This document shows positions 16,281 through 26,436 of a DNA stretch of 64,000 bases, piece after piece. The DNA is from Citricoccus zhacaiensis (GTDB taxonomy: Bacteria; Actinomycetota; Actinomycetes; Actinomycetales; Micrococcaceae). The DNA lies in NCBI RefSeq assembly GCF_014645315.1, contig NZ_BMLQ01000008.1:1-64000 (forward strand), given 5' to 3'. The number at the start of each line of letters is the position of its first letter. Position 1 is the stretch's first letter. The notes beneath the pieces are model-generated. The model made no database searches and was not told where the DNA came from. It worked only from the letters and a program-made list of their open reading frames with translations. A program made the translations under genes and the position numbers.

Positions 16281-17186
16281 ATGACCCAACCCCAACTCGC
16301 CCACCAGACCGAACACGGACGCATGTATGCCCGGAGTCTGTCCGGCGTGCCCGAGGTTCCATCCATCACCACGGTGATCTCGCAGCAGAACACCGACCTC
16401 AGCGGCTGGGTCGGCCATATGGCGGCCACCGCCGTCATCGAGGACCCTCGGTTGTCCCAGGCGGTCGGCTCCACGCCGCAACTGAAGACTGTGGCCAGGC
16501 AGGCCTCGAATGCGGCTGAGCGCTATCGGGACGAGGCGGCAGCCCGCGGGGACCGTGTCCACAATTACGCCGAGCAGGTCGGATTACACGCCCTCGGCAA
16601 GCCGCACCAGATGGCGCAGATGCGCGCACTGCTCGCCGAGCATGGTGAGGGAGCCTACGCCGACCGGTTCGATGAATGGTGGGACCTCTACGACGTCCGG
16701 CCCCTCGCCACCGAGATCACCGTCTGGAACGGCACCGTCGGGTACGCCGGGACCCTGGACCTGGTGGCCGCCATCGGCGGCCGCACGTGCATCATCGACT
16801 ACAAGACCAAGGGGACCACGCGGGACGGGCGCGTCAAACCCCTCGACGCGAAGGTCGTCATGCAGCTCGTGGCCGGGCTGAAGGCGGAGGAGTCTCTCGT
16901 GGACCCCGTGGCTGGGACCTGGGAGCCTTGGAAGTACGGTGATGCGCCGCTGTTGCTGGGGGTGGCCGTCGGGCAGACCGAGGTCGTCGCCCACCAGGCC
17001 AACCCCCAGGTATTGCCGGACCACTGGCGCAAGTTCTGGTCGCTCCGCCAGGTCTGGGGCTACTCCCAGGCCGCGGACGGCGCCGGGCCGGCACTGCGCC
17101 CTATCGGCCCGCCGCCCGCATCCGCCGCGCCAGCAGCGTCCTCAGTGACAGCAGCGCCCCGGGCCTTCGGGGCGCAGATACAGTAG
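16281..17186 (+). CDS. PD-(D/E)XK nuclease-like protein (RecB/Cas4-type fold)
   Basis: A 301-residue protein of unknown role. The central part shows GYAGTLDLVAAIGG followed by IIDYKTKG, the arrangement of catalytic Asp and D-Y-K in RecB-family PD-(D/E)XK nucleases; the N-terminal VPSITTVISQ is also typical. The C-terminus is Ala/Pro-rich. No helicase or CRISPR gene is nearby, so it is an orphan member. The start ATG 16281 (MTQPQLAHQ) follows GGGAGA at about 10 bases; the frame is open further upstream from a TTG at 16176, but that segment overlaps the decamer array. Its end lies 5 bases before def. Confidence 0.75.
   Translation: MTQPQLAHQTEHGRMYARSLSGVPEVPSITTVISQQNTDLSGWVGHMAATAVIEDPRLSQAVGSTPQLKTVARQASNAAERYRDEAAARGDRVHNYAEQVGLHALGKPHQMAQMRALLAEHGEGAYADRFDEWWDLYDVRPLATEITVWNGTVGYAGTLDLVAAIGGRTCIIDYKTKGTTRDGRVKPLDAKVVMQLVAGLKAEESLVDPVAGTWEPWKYGDAPLLLGVAVGQTEVVAHQANPQVLPDHWRKFWSLRQVWGYSQAADGAGPALRPIGPPPASAAPAASSVTAAPRAFGAQIQ
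17179..17184 (+). promoter_or_regulatory. -10 box of leaderless def transcript
   Basis: TACAGT is followed by 7 bases and the GTG start of def, so the def-fmt-rsmB-rpe operon probably begins as a leaderless message. Confidence 0.5.
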
Positions 17187-17191
17187 TCGCC

Positions 17192-17749
17192 GTGACTGTC
17201 CTGCCCATCCGCACCGTTCCCGATCCCGTACTGCGCACCCTCGCCGACCCCGTGCCGGTCGGCCGTCGAAACCTCCACCAGCTGGTGGAGGACATGTTCG
17301 AGACCATGGACGACGTCGGCGGCGTGGGTCTCGCTGCCCCGCAGGTCGGCGTGGGCTTGAGGATCTTCACCTTCGATGTGGAGGGCCAGCGCGGCCACGT
17401 GGTCAACCCGGTCCTGGAGACCGCCGGGGAGATGCTGACCGAACCGGGGGAGGGCTGCCTGTCCGTGCCGGGACTGCGCTACCACCCCGAACGCTTCGCC
17501 GAGGCCACCGTCACGGGCGTCGATCAGGACGGGAACCCGGTGAGCTTTCGGGGTGAAGGTCTGACCGCACGCTGCTTCCAGCACGAGGTCGACCACCTCG
17601 AGGGCATGCTCTACATCGACCGACTCACCGGTGAGGACCGTAAGGATTCCCGCCGCAAGCTCCGCGATCCCGGCTACGGACGCATCACCGGATCCACCCG
17701 TGCTGACCGCGCGGCCACGATCAGCTCCAGTTTCGGAGGTTCACTGTGA
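17192..17749 (+). CDS. def: peptide deformylase
   Basis: Removes the N-formyl group from new proteins. The 185-residue enzyme has all three motifs: GVGLAAPQVG, EGCLSVPG with the metal Cys at residue 89, and QHEVDHLEG with metal His 131 and 135 and catalytic Glu 132. It starts the def-fmt-rsmB-rpe operon; its stop overlaps the fmt GTG. Placement with fmt joins the enzymes that add and remove the formyl group. Confidence 0.95.
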   Translation: MTVLPIRTVPDPVLRTLADPVPVGRRNLHQLVEDMFETMDDVGGVGLAAPQVGVGLRIFTFDVEGQRGHVVNPVLETAGEMLTEPGEGCLSVPGLRYHPERFAEATVTGVDQDGNPVSFRGEGLTARCFQHEVDHLEGMLYIDRLTGEDRKDSRRKLRDPGYGRITGSTRADRAATISSSFGGSL

Positions 17750-18825
17750 GCGCTGCACCGAGCGATAACTCCACCTACCGGATCCTGTTCGCCGGGACCC
17801 CGGACACCGCCGTCCCTTCGCTGGACGCCCTGGTGGACGCCGGCTTCACGATCGCCGCCGTGTTGACCCGTCCGGACGCGCCGGTGGGTCGCAAGCGCGT
17901 TTTGACCCCCTCGCCGGTGGCCGCCCGTGCCACGGAGCTGGGCCTGCCGATCCTCCATGCCTCCCGTCTGACTGGCGACGCCGGCCGGGAGACACTCGAC
18001 CGGATCGCCGCGCTGGACCTGGACGCGGCCGCCGTCGTGGCCTATGGGGCCTTGGTGCCCACAGCCGGCCTGGACCTGCCGCGACACGGCTGGGTGAACC
18101 TGCACTTCTCGTTGCTGCCCGCCTATCGGGGTGCAGCACCGGTGCAGCATGCCGTGATCGACCAAGCACCTCAGACCGGTGCGTGTGTCTTCCAGTTGGA
18201 GGAGGGACTCGACACGGGGCCCGTGTTCTCACGCCTGGTCCGTGACCTGCACCCCGGAGAGACGGCCGGGGCCGTGCTCGCCGACCTGGCAGTCTCGGGC
18301 GCGGACCTGCTCGCGAGCACGATGGCAGCCATCCTGGCCGGCACCGCGTCGGCGGAACCGCAGAGCGGAGAGCCCAGCCTCGCCCCCAAACTGGACCAGG
18401 CTGACGGGTTCGTGGACGCCGCACGGCCGGCGGCCGCCGTCGCCGCCCGGATCAACGGCACCACGCCGGAGCCCGGGGCCTGGGCCCTGCTGGAGGAGGA
18501 ACCGCCAACTGCGGCGGAAGCGGCAGGAACGGCAGGGGACCGGCCGGCACAGCAACGGGTCAAGCTCATCGGTGCCGTCCCGGAGGATCTTCCCGAGGGC
18601 GCCGCCGACCTTCCTGTTCCGTCACCTGCTCCATCGTCCGGCCACCTGCACCGCGGCCGTAAGACGGTGCATCTGCAATGCGCGGACGGGACGGTGCGGT
18701 TGGTGCAGGTCCAGCCCGCCGGCAAGAAACCGATGTCCGCGGCCGATTGGGCGAGGGGACTGCCGGAGGGCGCCCGCTTCCAGACGGGATCCACGGCAGA
18801 GACAGCGACTGAAGGAACACGATGA
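17746..18825 (+). CDS. fmt: methionyl-tRNA formyltransferase
   Basis: Formylates initiator Met-tRNA using 10-formyl-tetrahydrofolate. N-terminal domain: ILFAGTPDTAVPSLDAL, then the active site HGWVNLHFSLLPAYRGAAPV and ETGACVFQ-like TGACVFQLEEGLDTG. The C-terminal domain contains an Ala/Glu-rich insert (AAEAAGTAGDRPAQQ and neighbours), making 359 residues against the usual 310-320. Start GTG overlaps the def stop and the end overlaps rsmB, so the genes are translationally coupled. Confidence 0.95.
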   Translation: MSAAPSDNSTYRILFAGTPDTAVPSLDALVDAGFTIAAVLTRPDAPVGRKRVLTPSPVAARATELGLPILHASRLTGDAGRETLDRIAALDLDAAAVVAYGALVPTAGLDLPRHGWVNLHFSLLPAYRGAAPVQHAVIDQAPQTGACVFQLEEGLDTGPVFSRLVRDLHPGETAGAVLADLAVSGADLLASTMAAILAGTASAEPQSGEPSLAPKLDQADGFVDAARPAAAVAARINGTTPEPGAWALLEEEPPTAAEAAGTAGDRPAQQRVKLIGAVPEDLPEGAADLPVPSPAPSSGHLHRGRKTVHLQCADGTVRLVQVQPAGKKPMSAADWARGLPEGARFQTGSTAETATEGTR

Positions 18826-20498
18826 GCGAGCAGGGCAAGAGCCGCAACGAACGCCGCAATGAGCAGGGCCGCACCCGCAACCGCGGCACCTCCGGCGGAC
18901 CCCGGCAGTACTCTGCGTCGGCACCCTCGCAGCGTCGCCGGTCGGCGGACCCGTCCCGGCTGGCGGCCTTCGAAACGCTGACCGCGGTCAGCAGGGACGA
19001 CGCCTACGCGAACCTCGTGCTCCCGGGGCGGATCGCCGCCCACCGGCTGGACAAGCGCGATGCCGGCTTCGCGACCGAACTGACCTACGGCGCCCTGCGC
19101 GGGCAGGGCTTCTACGATGCCGTGTTGGCCACCTGCGTGGACCGCCCCCTGGACCAGCTCGACCGTCCTGTCCTGGATGCCCTGCGGCTCGGCGCCCACC
19201 AGTTGCTCGGCATGCGGGTGCCGTCCCATGCCGCCCTGGACTCGACGGTGTCCCTGGTGCGCGACCAGATCGGTGCCGGCCCCTCCGGCCTGGTGAACGC
19301 GGTGCTCCGCAAGGTCACTGCCCAGGACCGCGAGGCGTGGCTGGACCAGCTCGCTCCCGTGGACGAGCAGACCGGTGCCGCCTCGGACGCCGCCCTGGCT
19401 ATCCGGCATTCCCACCCACAGTGGATCATCCGGGCCCTGCGTCAATCGCTGGCCAACCACGGGCGCCCGTCCGAGGGGCGGACGGCTGAACTTGAAGCCC
19501 TGCTAGACGCGGACAATGCCGCCCCGGTGGTCAACCTGGTGGCCCTGCCCGGATTGGGCGACCTGCAGCCTGTGCTCGAGGCCGGCGCGGAACCCGGACC
19601 GTTGGCACCGGGCTCGGCCCTCTATCGGGACGGCGACGCCGGCCGGTTGCCCGGGGTGAAGGAGGGCACCATCCGCGTGCAGGACGTGGGCTCCCAGCTC
19701 ACGGCCCGTGCCCTGGCGGCGGTCCCCGTGGGGAGAGCTGCGCCGGGTGTCCGGGAGGCATCAGGGGATTTACACGCGCCGGAACGCTGGCTCGACCTCT
19801 GCGCCGGCCCCGGCGGCAAGGCGGCCCTGCTGGCCGCGTTGGCCCGCGAACAGGGGGCGACCCTGCTGGCCAACGAGCCGGCCGAGCACCGGGCCAGGCT
19901 CGTGGAGAACGCACTGGCCGCCGTGCCGGGCGGAGCGAGCGTAGCCGATGCGGCCGATGCGGCTGATTCGACCAACACCTGGTCCATCCGCTGCGGAGAC
20001 GGCCGGGACCTGGGGACGGAGCAGCCCGAGGCCTTCGACCGGATCCTGGTGGATGCGCCATGCACCGGGCTCGGGGCCCTGCGACGCCGGCCGGAGTCCC
20101 GGTGGCGGCGTCAGCCCTCGGACCTGGGACCCCTGACCGAATTGCAGCGCCAGTTGCTGGACTCAGCGGTGGAGGCACTGAAACCCGGCGGCGTCCTGGG
20201 GTACGTGACCTGCTCGCCCCATCCGGCCGAGACGGTGTTCCAGGTCCAGGATGTGCTCAAGCGCCATCCCGGGCTGGAGCTGCTGGACACCACCGGTTAC
20301 CTGACCACCGTGGCACCGGCTCTGAAGGATGCCGGCAGTGAGCCGACTGAGAGGTCTGCCGATTCCGGAGCCAACTCCGGCTCCAGTTCCGGCACTAGTT
20401 CCGGCACCGACGCCACCGGAAACACCAGCCAGCTGTGGCCCCACCTGCACGCCACCGACGCCATGTTCATGGCCCTGTTCCGGAAGGTGGAGTCATGA
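18822..20498 (+). CDS. rsmB: 16S rRNA (cytosine(967)-C(5))-methyltransferase
   Basis: Methylates C967 of 16S rRNA. An N-terminal basic tail ([14 protein letters not shown]) precedes a NusB-like RNA-binding domain ([25 protein letters not shown]) and the methyltransferase domain. The latter has the SAM site [17 protein letters not shown] and two cysteines: VDAPCTG (Cys 414) and [10 protein letters not shown] (nucleophile Cys 464). Near the C-terminus a Ser/Gly-rich low-complexity run ([15 protein letters not shown]) is inserted. The stop overlaps the rpe start. Confidence 0.94.
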   Translation: MSEQGKSRNERRNEQGRTRNRGTSGGPRQYSASAPSQRRRSADPSRLAAFETLTAVSRDDAYANLVLPGRIAAHRLDKRDAGFATELTYGALRGQGFYDAVLATCVDRPLDQLDRPVLDALRLGAHQLLGMRVPSHAALDSTVSLVRDQIGAGPSGLVNAVLRKVTAQDREAWLDQLAPVDEQTGAASDAALAIRHSHPQWIIRALRQSLANHGRPSEGRTAELEALLDADNAAPVVNLVALPGLGDLQPVLEAGAEPGPLAPGSALYRDGDAGRLPGVKEGTIRVQDVGSQLTARALAAVPVGRAAPGVREASGDLHAPERWLDLCAGPGGKAALLAALAREQGATLLANEPAEHRARLVENALAAVPGGASVADAADAADSTNTWSIRCGDGRDLGTEQPEAFDRILVDAPCTGLGALRRRPESRWRRQPSDLGPLTELQRQLLDSAVEALKPGGVLGYVTCSPHPAETVFQVQDVLKRHPGLELLDTTGYLTTVAPALKDAGSEPTERSADSGANSGSSSGTSSGTDATGNTSQLWPHLHATDAMFMALFRKVES

Positions 20499-21184
20499 GC
20501 CACGCCATGCCCCACCATGCGGAGCACTCCCGCGGCATTCACATCCACCCCTCCATCCTGTCGGCAGACTTCGCCCGGCTGGCCGAGGAACTCGCGCGGA
20601 TCCGGAACGCCGACGCCGTGCACGTGGACGTCATGGACAACCATTTCGTGCCGAACCTGACGCTCGGTCTGCCCGTGGTCCAGGCCATCCGCCGGGCCAC
20701 CGACCTGCCCCTGGACGTGCACCTGATGATCCAGGACGCCGACCGCTGGGCGCCCGCCTATGCGGAGGCCGGTGCCGAGTCCGTGACCTTCCATGCGGAG
20801 GCGGCCGGGGCGCCCCTCCGGCTGGCCCGGGAACTGCGCTCCCACGGGGCCAAGGCCGGCATGGCGCTGAAGCCGGCGACCGCCGTCGAGCCCTATCTGG
20901 ACCTGCTCGAGGAGCTGGACCTACTGTTGCTCATGACCGTGGAACCGGGTTTTGGCGGCCAGCCGTTCCTCGATGTGGTCCTGCCGAAGATCCGGCGCGC
21001 TCGGGAGGCGCTGGACGGTTCCGGAGTGCCGGTCGCTCTGCAGGTGGACGGCGGCGTCACCCGGGACACCATCATGCGTGCCGCCGAGGCCGGTGCGGAC
21101 GTGTTCGTGGCGGGCTCGGCCGTCTACGGAGCAGAGGACCCCGAGGCCGCAATTGACGAATTGAGAAGCGCCCCGCTTCGCTGA
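20495..21184 (+). CDS. rpe: ribulose-phosphate 3-epimerase
   Basis: Interconverts ribulose-5-phosphate and xylulose-5-phosphate in the pentose phosphate pathway. The TIM-barrel protein of 229 residues shows [50 protein letters not shown] and [12 protein letters not shown] 20495 overlaps the rsmB stop; a His-rich N-terminus precedes the domain. It supplies the ribulose-5-phosphate used by the riboflavin genes that follow, though these have their own riboswitch control. Confidence 0.95.
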   Translation: MSHAMPHHAEHSRGIHIHPSILSADFARLAEELARIRNADAVHVDVMDNHFVPNLTLGLPVVQAIRRATDLPLDVHLMIQDADRWAPAYAEAGAESVTFHAEAAGAPLRLARELRSHGAKAGMALKPATAVEPYLDLLEELDLLLLMTVEPGFGGQPFLDVVLPKIRRAREALDGSGVPVALQVDGGVTRDTIMRAAEAGADVFVAGSAVYGAEDPEAAIDELRSAPLR

Positions 21185-21222
21185 GGGCGGACGGGCCGTG
21201 TGTTGTGGCACAATCGTGTCAA

Positions 21223-21363
21223 CGTGCTCCGGGGTCGGTGTAAATCCGAACCGGCGGTCAAAGTCCGCGACCCGCGCGTCGATCCACACCCGTGGCCATC
21301 GACCAGCGGTTGAACCGGTGGAATTCCGGTACCGACAGTTAAAGTCTGGATGGGAGAAGCACG
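21223..21363 (+). promoter_or_regulatory. FMN riboswitch (RFN element)
   Basis: The conserved RFN blocks are present in order: CTCCGGGGTCGGTG, AAATCCGAACCGGCGGT, AAGTCCGCGACC, GGTTGAACCGGTGGAATTCC and AGTCTGGATGGGAGAAGCACG. P1 pairs CGTGCT with AGCACG at the two ends. It precedes pnuX by about 125 bases and should repress the downstream riboflavin operon when FMN is plentiful, probably at translation initiation, since no clear terminator follows. A GGTAGCC/GGGCTACC hairpin (about 21400-21419) lies in the expression platform. Confidence 0.96.
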
Positions 21364-21489
21364 TGCAGCACCGCCGTTCCGGTGGGTGTGGTTTCGCGGT
21401 AGCCGAGTCGGGCTACCCGGGATCGCTCCATGGGAGGGGCGAATCCGCAGCATGATCCCCCGGAGCCGCCGCGTTCCGAAGGAGGATTC

Positions 21490-22197
21490 ATGGATTTCAT
21501 GCGGTGGCTCGTCGAACTCTTCAATTGGTACATCCCGGTCGCCGGCGGCGGCCTGTTGATGCGAGAAGTGGTCGGCAACATCTTCGGTCTGGCCTCGGCC
21601 CTGGGCGGCATGCGCCGCAAGGTCTGGGCCTGGCCCATCGGCATCATCGGCAACGTCATCCTGCTCACCGTGTTCCTGTCCAGCCTGTTCGGCGGGGCGG
21701 ACACCGCGAACCTGCTGGGCCAGGCCGGTCGCCAGATCATGTTCATCACCGTCTCGGTCTACGGCTGGGTGCAATGGCGCCGCGCCAAGGCCGAACGCGC
21801 TGGTGACACAACGGCGATCGCCCCGCAGTGGGCCGGCCTGAAGGCCCGCATCGGGATCGTGGCGGCCATGGTGATCGGCACCCTGGCCCTCACGCCGCTG
21901 TTCACGGCGCTGGGGTCCTATGAGCCGGTCTGGGCGGATGCGTGGACCTTCGTCGGCTCGCTCATCGCCACCTACGGCATGGCCCGCGGCTGGGTCGAGT
22001 TCTGGCTGGTGTGGGTGGCGGTCGACGTCGTCGGGGTGCCGCTGCTCTTCAGCGCCGGCTACTACGCGAGCGCGTTCATGTACATGTTCTACGGGGCCTT
22101 CACCCTTGTCGGCTTCTTCGTCTGGGTGCATGCCAAGGCGAATGAGAAGCCCGAGGTCGAGACGGTCATGCCGGACCCGACGGTGCGTGTCCCATGA
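21490..22197 (+). CDS. pnuX: riboflavin transporter PnuX/RibM (PnuC family)
   Basis: A 235-residue membrane protein of the PnuC fold: VGNIFGLASALGG, then KVWAWPIGIIGNVILL, QIMFITVSVYGWVQWRR, and WVEFWLVWVAVDVVGVPL. Vitamin transporters of this fold move substrate by facilitated diffusion with metabolic trapping. Its place directly behind an FMN riboswitch identifies riboflavin as substrate rather than nicotinamide riboside. ATG 21490 follows GAAGGAGGA; an upstream ATG lacks such a site. The stop overlaps the ribD ATG. Confidence 0.93.
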   Translation: MDFMRWLVELFNWYIPVAGGGLLMREVVGNIFGLASALGGMRRKVWAWPIGIIGNVILLTVFLSSLFGGADTANLLGQAGRQIMFITVSVYGWVQWRRAKAERAGDTTAIAPQWAGLKARIGIVAAMVIGTLALTPLFTALGSYEPVWADAWTFVGSLIATYGMARGWVEFWLVWVAVDVVGVPLLFSAGYYASAFMYMFYGAFTLVGFFVWVHAKANEKPEVETVMPDPTVRVP

Positions 22198-23270
22198 GCG
22201 CGTTTGAGTTTGATGGCACCACAGTTGCCGGTCCCGAGGAGGCCCTGGCCCTGGCCGTGGCGCAGGCCCTGCGCGGGATTCGAGGTGCCAATCCGCTCGT
22301 GGGGGCCATCATCACCGCCTCGGACGGCAGGGTGCTCGCCTCCGGATACCACCGGGGCCGGGGCACCGCCCATGCCGAGGTCGAGGCCCTGGCCGGATTC
22401 AATGGCCCCAACGAGTCCACGAGGATCAACCCCGCCGACGCCACGCTCTGGATCACCCTGGAGCCCTGCGACCACACCGGCACCACCGGCCCCTGCACCG
22501 AGGCCATCCTGGCCTCGGGGATCCGCAGGGTGCGGTACGCGGTGGCGGACCCCACCGGGCCCGACGGCGGCGGCGCGGCCCGGCTGCGCAGCGCCGGCCT
22601 CGACGTGCAACAGGTCGACGCGGGGCAGGTGCGGCGTGCCGGTGCCGACGACCTCAATCGGCGTTGGACGCTGGCGCGTGACAGCGGACGTCCCTTCGTC
22701 ACGGCACATCTCGCCCAGTCCCTGGATGGCCGCGTGGCCGCCGCTGACGGCACCAGCCAGTGGATCACCGGACCCGAATCCCGGCGGCATGCCCACCGGG
22801 TGCGCTCACGGGTGGACGCGATCATCGTCGGGACCGGGACCGTGCTGGCGGACGATCCGCGGCTGACGGCCCGGGATGAGGACGGCCATGACCTGCCCCT
22901 CCAGCCGGTCCCGGTGGTGCAGGGCCGAAGGGCCGTTCCCGCTGGGGCGGCCCTCCGGGGCGGTGCCTCCTGGCTCCATGTCGAGAGCCATGATCCGCAG
23001 GTGGTCCTGGATCAGCTGACCGCTGGAGACCCGGGCCATGTCCTGATCGAGGGCGGTCCCACCGTGCTGTCCGCCTGGATGGGGGCCGGCCTCGTCGATG
23101 AACTGTTCCTCTACCAGGCCCCTCTGGTCCTCGGCTCCGGCCCGACGGGACTCGACCTGCCCCAGCTCACCACCCTGCCCCACGCCCTGCGCCTGACGCT
23201 GGACGCAGCTGAGAACGGCGCCATCAGCCGCCTCGGTGACGATGTCCTGCTCCACTATGCGGCCCCCTAG
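22194..23270 (+). CDS. ribD: bifunctional riboflavin deaminase/reductase RibD
   Basis: Catalyses two steps of riboflavin synthesis: deamination of the pyrimidine amine and reduction of the ribose. The N-terminal deaminase has the zinc motifs HAEVEAL and EPCDHTGTTGPCTEAI; the C-terminal reductase has VTAHLAQSLDGRVAA, SQWITGPESRRHAH, and HVLIEGGPTVLSAWM. Length is 358 residues, normal for the family. It overlaps pnuX by four bases. Confidence 0.95.
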   Translation: MSAFEFDGTTVAGPEEALALAVAQALRGIRGANPLVGAIITASDGRVLASGYHRGRGTAHAEVEALAGFNGPNESTRINPADATLWITLEPCDHTGTTGPCTEAILASGIRRVRYAVADPTGPDGGGAARLRSAGLDVQQVDAGQVRRAGADDLNRRWTLARDSGRPFVTAHLAQSLDGRVAAADGTSQWITGPESRRHAHRVRSRVDAIIVGTGTVLADDPRLTARDEDGHDLPLQPVPVVQGRRAVPAGAALRGGASWLHVESHDPQVVLDQLTAGDPGHVLIEGGPTVLSAWMGAGLVDELFLYQAPLVLGSGPTGLDLPQLTTLPHALRLTLDAAENGAISRLGDDVLLHYAAP

Positions 23271-23330
23271 GGGCAGAGCCAGGACCTGCACAGACCCCAT
23301 GACCCATCACGGACCCCCGGAGGGAACCCC

Positions 23331-24038
23331 ATGTTTACTGGAATCATCACTGAACTCGGCACCATCACCGAGCTCGAACACCGCCCAGACCAGGACTCGG
23401 CGCGGCTCACCATCCAGGCTCCGTCCTCGAGTGTCGATCTTCCTTTCGGCGGATCCCTCGCCGTCAACGGCACCTGCCTCACCGCCACGGCGGTGTCCAC
23501 CGGCTCGGTCGTCGTCGACGTCATCGGTGAGACGTTGCGCCGGACCTCCATCGGCGACCTGCGACCGGGGGACCGGGTCAACCTGGAACGCTGCATGCCG
23601 GCCTCGGGCCGCTTCGACGGCCATATCGTGCAGGGCCATGTCGACGGCACCGGGACCATCGCCAAGATCGAGGTCCACGGGTCATGGCGCCAGGTCCGCA
23701 TCGCCCTGCCCGCCGGGCTGGGTCGCTATGTCGCCGAGAAGGGGTCCATCGCCGTGGATGGCGTCTCCCTGACCGTCACGGCCGTCAATGACGTCAGCTC
23801 ACGTTCGGAGTCAGAAGCCCTGTCCGAGCCACCGACCGAGGCATTGGCCGGAGCACCCAACGACTGGTTCGAGATCGGTCTCATTCCCGCCACCCTGGCC
23901 GAGACCACCCTCGGCACCCGCAGCCTGGGGGACCGGGTCAACCTCGAGGTCGATGTGGTGGTCAAGTACGCCGCTCGGCTGACGGACCATGACCGAGCCA
24001 GTGCCAGTGCCACCGCAGGGCAGGAGGTGACGAGATGA
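23331..24038 (+). CDS. ribE: riboflavin synthase alpha subunit
   Basis: Dismutates two 6,7-dimethyl-8-ribityllumazine molecules to riboflavin. The 235-residue protein has the two lumazine-binding repeats: first MFTGIITELGTI with VNGTCLTA, second from about residue 100 with GHVDGTGTI and VDGVSLTVTAVND. A short Ser/Glu-rich insert follows the second VDGVSL motif. A GGAGGG site lies 7 bases before the ATG. The stop overlaps ribBA. Confidence 0.95.
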   Translation: MFTGIITELGTITELEHRPDQDSARLTIQAPSSSVDLPFGGSLAVNGTCLTATAVSTGSVVVDVIGETLRRTSIGDLRPGDRVNLERCMPASGRFDGHIVQGHVDGTGTIAKIEVHGSWRQVRIALPAGLGRYVAEKGSIAVDGVSLTVTAVNDVSSRSESEALSEPPTEALAGAPNDWFEIGLIPATLAETTLGTRSLGDRVNLEVDVVVKYAARLTDHDRASASATAGQEVTR

Positions 24039-25492
24039 GGCCCCCCGCGCAGCAGAACCAGGAAGCAACAAACCAGGCAGCAACCAACCAGACAGCAACC
24101 AACCAGACAGCACCGAACCACCCTCCGATCCAGCACCCGATCCGGCTGGACTCGATCGAGACGGCGATCGCGGCCATCTCGACCGGCCGGGCCGTCGTCG
24201 TGGTGGATGACGCAGATCGCGAGAATGAGGGCGATATCGTCTTCGCCGCGGACGCCGCCACCCCGGAGATCGTGGCCCTGACCGTGCGCTACACCTCCGG
24301 GGTGCTGTGCGCACCGATGCCGGCCGACGTCGCCGAACGCCTGGACCTTCCGCCCATGACCGAGCGCAACGAGGATCCCAAGGGCACCGCGTACACCGTG
24401 TCCTGTGATGCGATCGCCGGCACCACCACGGGCATCTCCGCCGCGGACCGCGCGACCACGCTCAAGGTGCTGGCCGACCCCTCGGCCACCGCCGACCTGG
24501 TCAGCCGACCCGGGCATGTCTTCCCGCTGGTGGCAGCGTCCGGCGGTGTGGCCGAGCGGCGTGGGCACACCGAGGCAGCCGTGGAACTGAGCCGGCTCGC
24601 CGGGAGGGCCCCGGTGGGGGCCATCGCCGAACTCGTCAATGATGACGGCTCCATGATGCGCCTGCCCGTCCTGCGCCGCTTCGCCGATCGGCACCGGTTG
24701 CCGCTGGTCTCGATCGAAGACCTCGTCGCGTATCTGGCCGCCGACGGCGACGAGCACCGTGGAGTTCAGGGTGCCGAGCACGGCGTAGGGCCAGCGGACG
24801 AACCCGACACCAGCACACCGACGGTGAAGTTGCCCACCCGCTACGGAACGTTCCAGGTATCGGTCCACCCCGATCAGGAGACCGGCGCCGAGCACGTGGT
24901 GCTCCAGGCACCGGAAGCCGGGACCACCGGGCTGGGCGTCCGGGATCCGCTCGTCCGGTTGCATTCCGAATGCCTGACGGGGGACGTCTTCGGTTCGGAA
25001 CGCTGCGACTGTGGCGCCCAACTCGACCATGCCCTGCGGCAGGCGATGGCGGAGGGCGGCACCGTGATCTACCTCCGCGGCCACGAGGGGCGGGGGATCG
25101 GCCTGGCGAACAAGATCCTGGCCTACGCACTGCAGGACTCCGGACTCGACACCGTCGCCGCGAACGAGCATCTCGGCCTGCCAGCCGACGCCCGCAGCTA
25201 CCGTTCCGCCGCCGCGATCCTGCGCCGGCTCGGTCTGAACCGCATCCGGCTGGTGACCAACAACCCGGACAAGTCACAGCAACTGGAACGGGAGGGGATC
25301 GAGGTCGCGGAGATCGTGCCGAGCCCCGCGCCCGTCACCGAGCACAACCGCAACTACCTGACCACCAAGCGGGACCGCATGGCGCACCGGCTCTCCGGTG
25401 ACCTGGTGCCGCAGCAGGCGAGCACGATGTCCGGATCACCGGCCACGTCACCCGCAACCACACCATCCACAACCACAGGAGACACAGCATGA
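24035..25492 (+). CDS. ribBA: bifunctional DHBP synthase / GTP cyclohydrolase II (RibBA)
   Basis: Provides both starting branches of riboflavin synthesis. The N-terminal domain (about residues 40-235) makes 3,4-dihydroxy-2-butanone 4-phosphate ([16 protein letters not shown], then [20 protein letters not shown]). The C-terminal GTP cyclohydrolase II has the zinc cysteines in [17 protein letters not shown] and [11 protein letters not shown]. The first 30 residues are an Asn/Gln/Ala/Thr repeat (ATNQ units) unlike the family and encoded by a short DNA repeat. Start overlaps ribE, stop overlaps ribH. Confidence 0.95.
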   Translation: MRPPAQQNQEATNQAATNQTATNQTAPNHPPIQHPIRLDSIETAIAAISTGRAVVVVDDADRENEGDIVFAADAATPEIVALTVRYTSGVLCAPMPADVAERLDLPPMTERNEDPKGTAYTVSCDAIAGTTTGISAADRATTLKVLADPSATADLVSRPGHVFPLVAASGGVAERRGHTEAAVELSRLAGRAPVGAIAELVNDDGSMMRLPVLRRFADRHRLPLVSIEDLVAYLAADGDEHRGVQGAEHGVGPADEPDTSTPTVKLPTRYGTFQVSVHPDQETGAEHVVLQAPEAGTTGLGVRDPLVRLHSECLTGDVFGSERCDCGAQLDHALRQAMAEGGTVIYLRGHEGRGIGLANKILAYALQDSGLDTVAANEHLGLPADARSYRSAAAILRRLGLNRIRLVTNNPDKSQQLEREGIEVAEIVPSPAPVTEHNRNYLTTKRDRMAHRLSGDLVPQQASTMSGSPATSPATTPSTTTGDTA

Positions 25493-26031
25493 GCGGTCAC
25501 GGAGCACCCCAGGGGTTGAATGCAACACTCGGCGAGAAGCTCGCGGGGAAACTCACGACGACGGCCGGCACCACGGACTCGAATGGCCCGCTACGCGTCG
25601 CCGTGGTGGCGGCCCAGTGGCACGAGCAGGTCATGGACGGGCTGTTGGCCGGCGCCCGTCGGGCGGCCGCCGACGTGGTGGCTGCAGCGGAGTCGGCGGC
25701 TGGGGTCGGGATCGAGGTCGAGGAGTTCCGCGTCCCCGGGACTTTTGAACTGCCCGTGGCGGCGGCGCGGCTGGCCCCCCGTTTCGACGCGATCGTGGCC
25801 CTCGGCGTCGTGATCCGGGGCGGGACCCCGCACTTCGACTATGTCTGCTCCGGGGCGACGCAGGGCCTGGTGGACGTGTCCGTGCGGACCGGGACCCCCG
25901 TCGGCTTCGGGGTGCTGACCTGTGATTCCGAGGAGCAGGCCCTGGACCGGGCCGGGCTCGAGGGGTCCAGTGAGGACAAGGGGTACGAGGCGTTCCAGGC
26001 GGCCGTCCTGACCGAACTGGCGCTGCGCTGA
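25489..26031 (+). CDS. ribH: 6,7-dimethyl-8-ribityllumazine synthase
   Basis: Condenses the two branch products into lumazine, the substrate of RibE. Of 180 residues, the core shows [30 protein letters not shown], the catalytic region [17 protein letters not shown], and [13 protein letters not shown]. The first 30 residues are an extra tail. It ends the rib operon, 70 bases before hisE. Confidence 0.95.
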   Translation: MSGHGAPQGLNATLGEKLAGKLTTTAGTTDSNGPLRVAVVAAQWHEQVMDGLLAGARRAAADVVAAAESAAGVGIEVEEFRVPGTFELPVAAARLAPRFDAIVALGVVIRGGTPHFDYVCSGATQGLVDVSVRTGTPVGFGVLTCDSEEQALDRAGLEGSSEDKGYEAFQAAVLTELALR

Positions 26032-26089
26032 GCAGTGGCTTCTGCGTCACATTGGACGGGTGCGGTCAGAGGCACTGCCTGGCGGTGGC

Positions 26090-26095
26090 TACGCT
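26090..26095 (+). promoter_or_regulatory. -10 box of leaderless hisE transcript
   Basis: TACGCT ends 6 bases before the GTG start of hisE, consistent with a leaderless hisEG message. Confidence 0.5.
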
Positions 26096-26101
26096 GGGAG
26101 G

Positions 26102-26365
26102 GTGAAAACCTTCGATGACCTCTTTGCCGAGCTGAGCCGGAAGGCCGAGACCCGGCCGGAAGGGTCCGGAACCGTTGCCGAACTCGATTCCGGAGTCCAT
26201 GGGATCGGCAAGAAGGTCGTGGAGGAGGCCGCCGAGGTGTGGATGGCCGCCGAATACGAGTCGAAGGACGAGGCGGCCGAGGAGATCTCCCAGCTGCTCT
26301 ACCACCTGCAGGTCATGATGATCGCCAAGGGCCTGACCCTTGAGGACGTCTACCGCCACCTTTGA
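26102..26365 (+). CDS. hisE: phosphoribosyl-ATP pyrophosphatase
   Basis: Second step of histidine synthesis, hydrolysing phosphoribosyl-ATP to phosphoribosyl-AMP. The 87-residue protein has the MazG-like pattern [18 protein letters not shown], then [18 protein letters not shown] and [17 protein letters not shown] 26102 is chosen from protein length and the -10 spacing; the frame opens 14 codons earlier. It is followed by hisG after about 70 bases. Confidence 0.93.
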   Translation: MKTFDDLFAELSRKAETRPEGSGTVAELDSGVHGIGKKVVEEAAEVWMAAEYESKDEAAEEISQLLYHLQVMMIAKGLTLEDVYRHL

Positions 26366-26436
26366 GGAGTTCCGGCCCCGCGCCGACCGCCTCACCATCC
26401 GCCGCACCACCCACCACACCAGGAGTACCAGCACCC

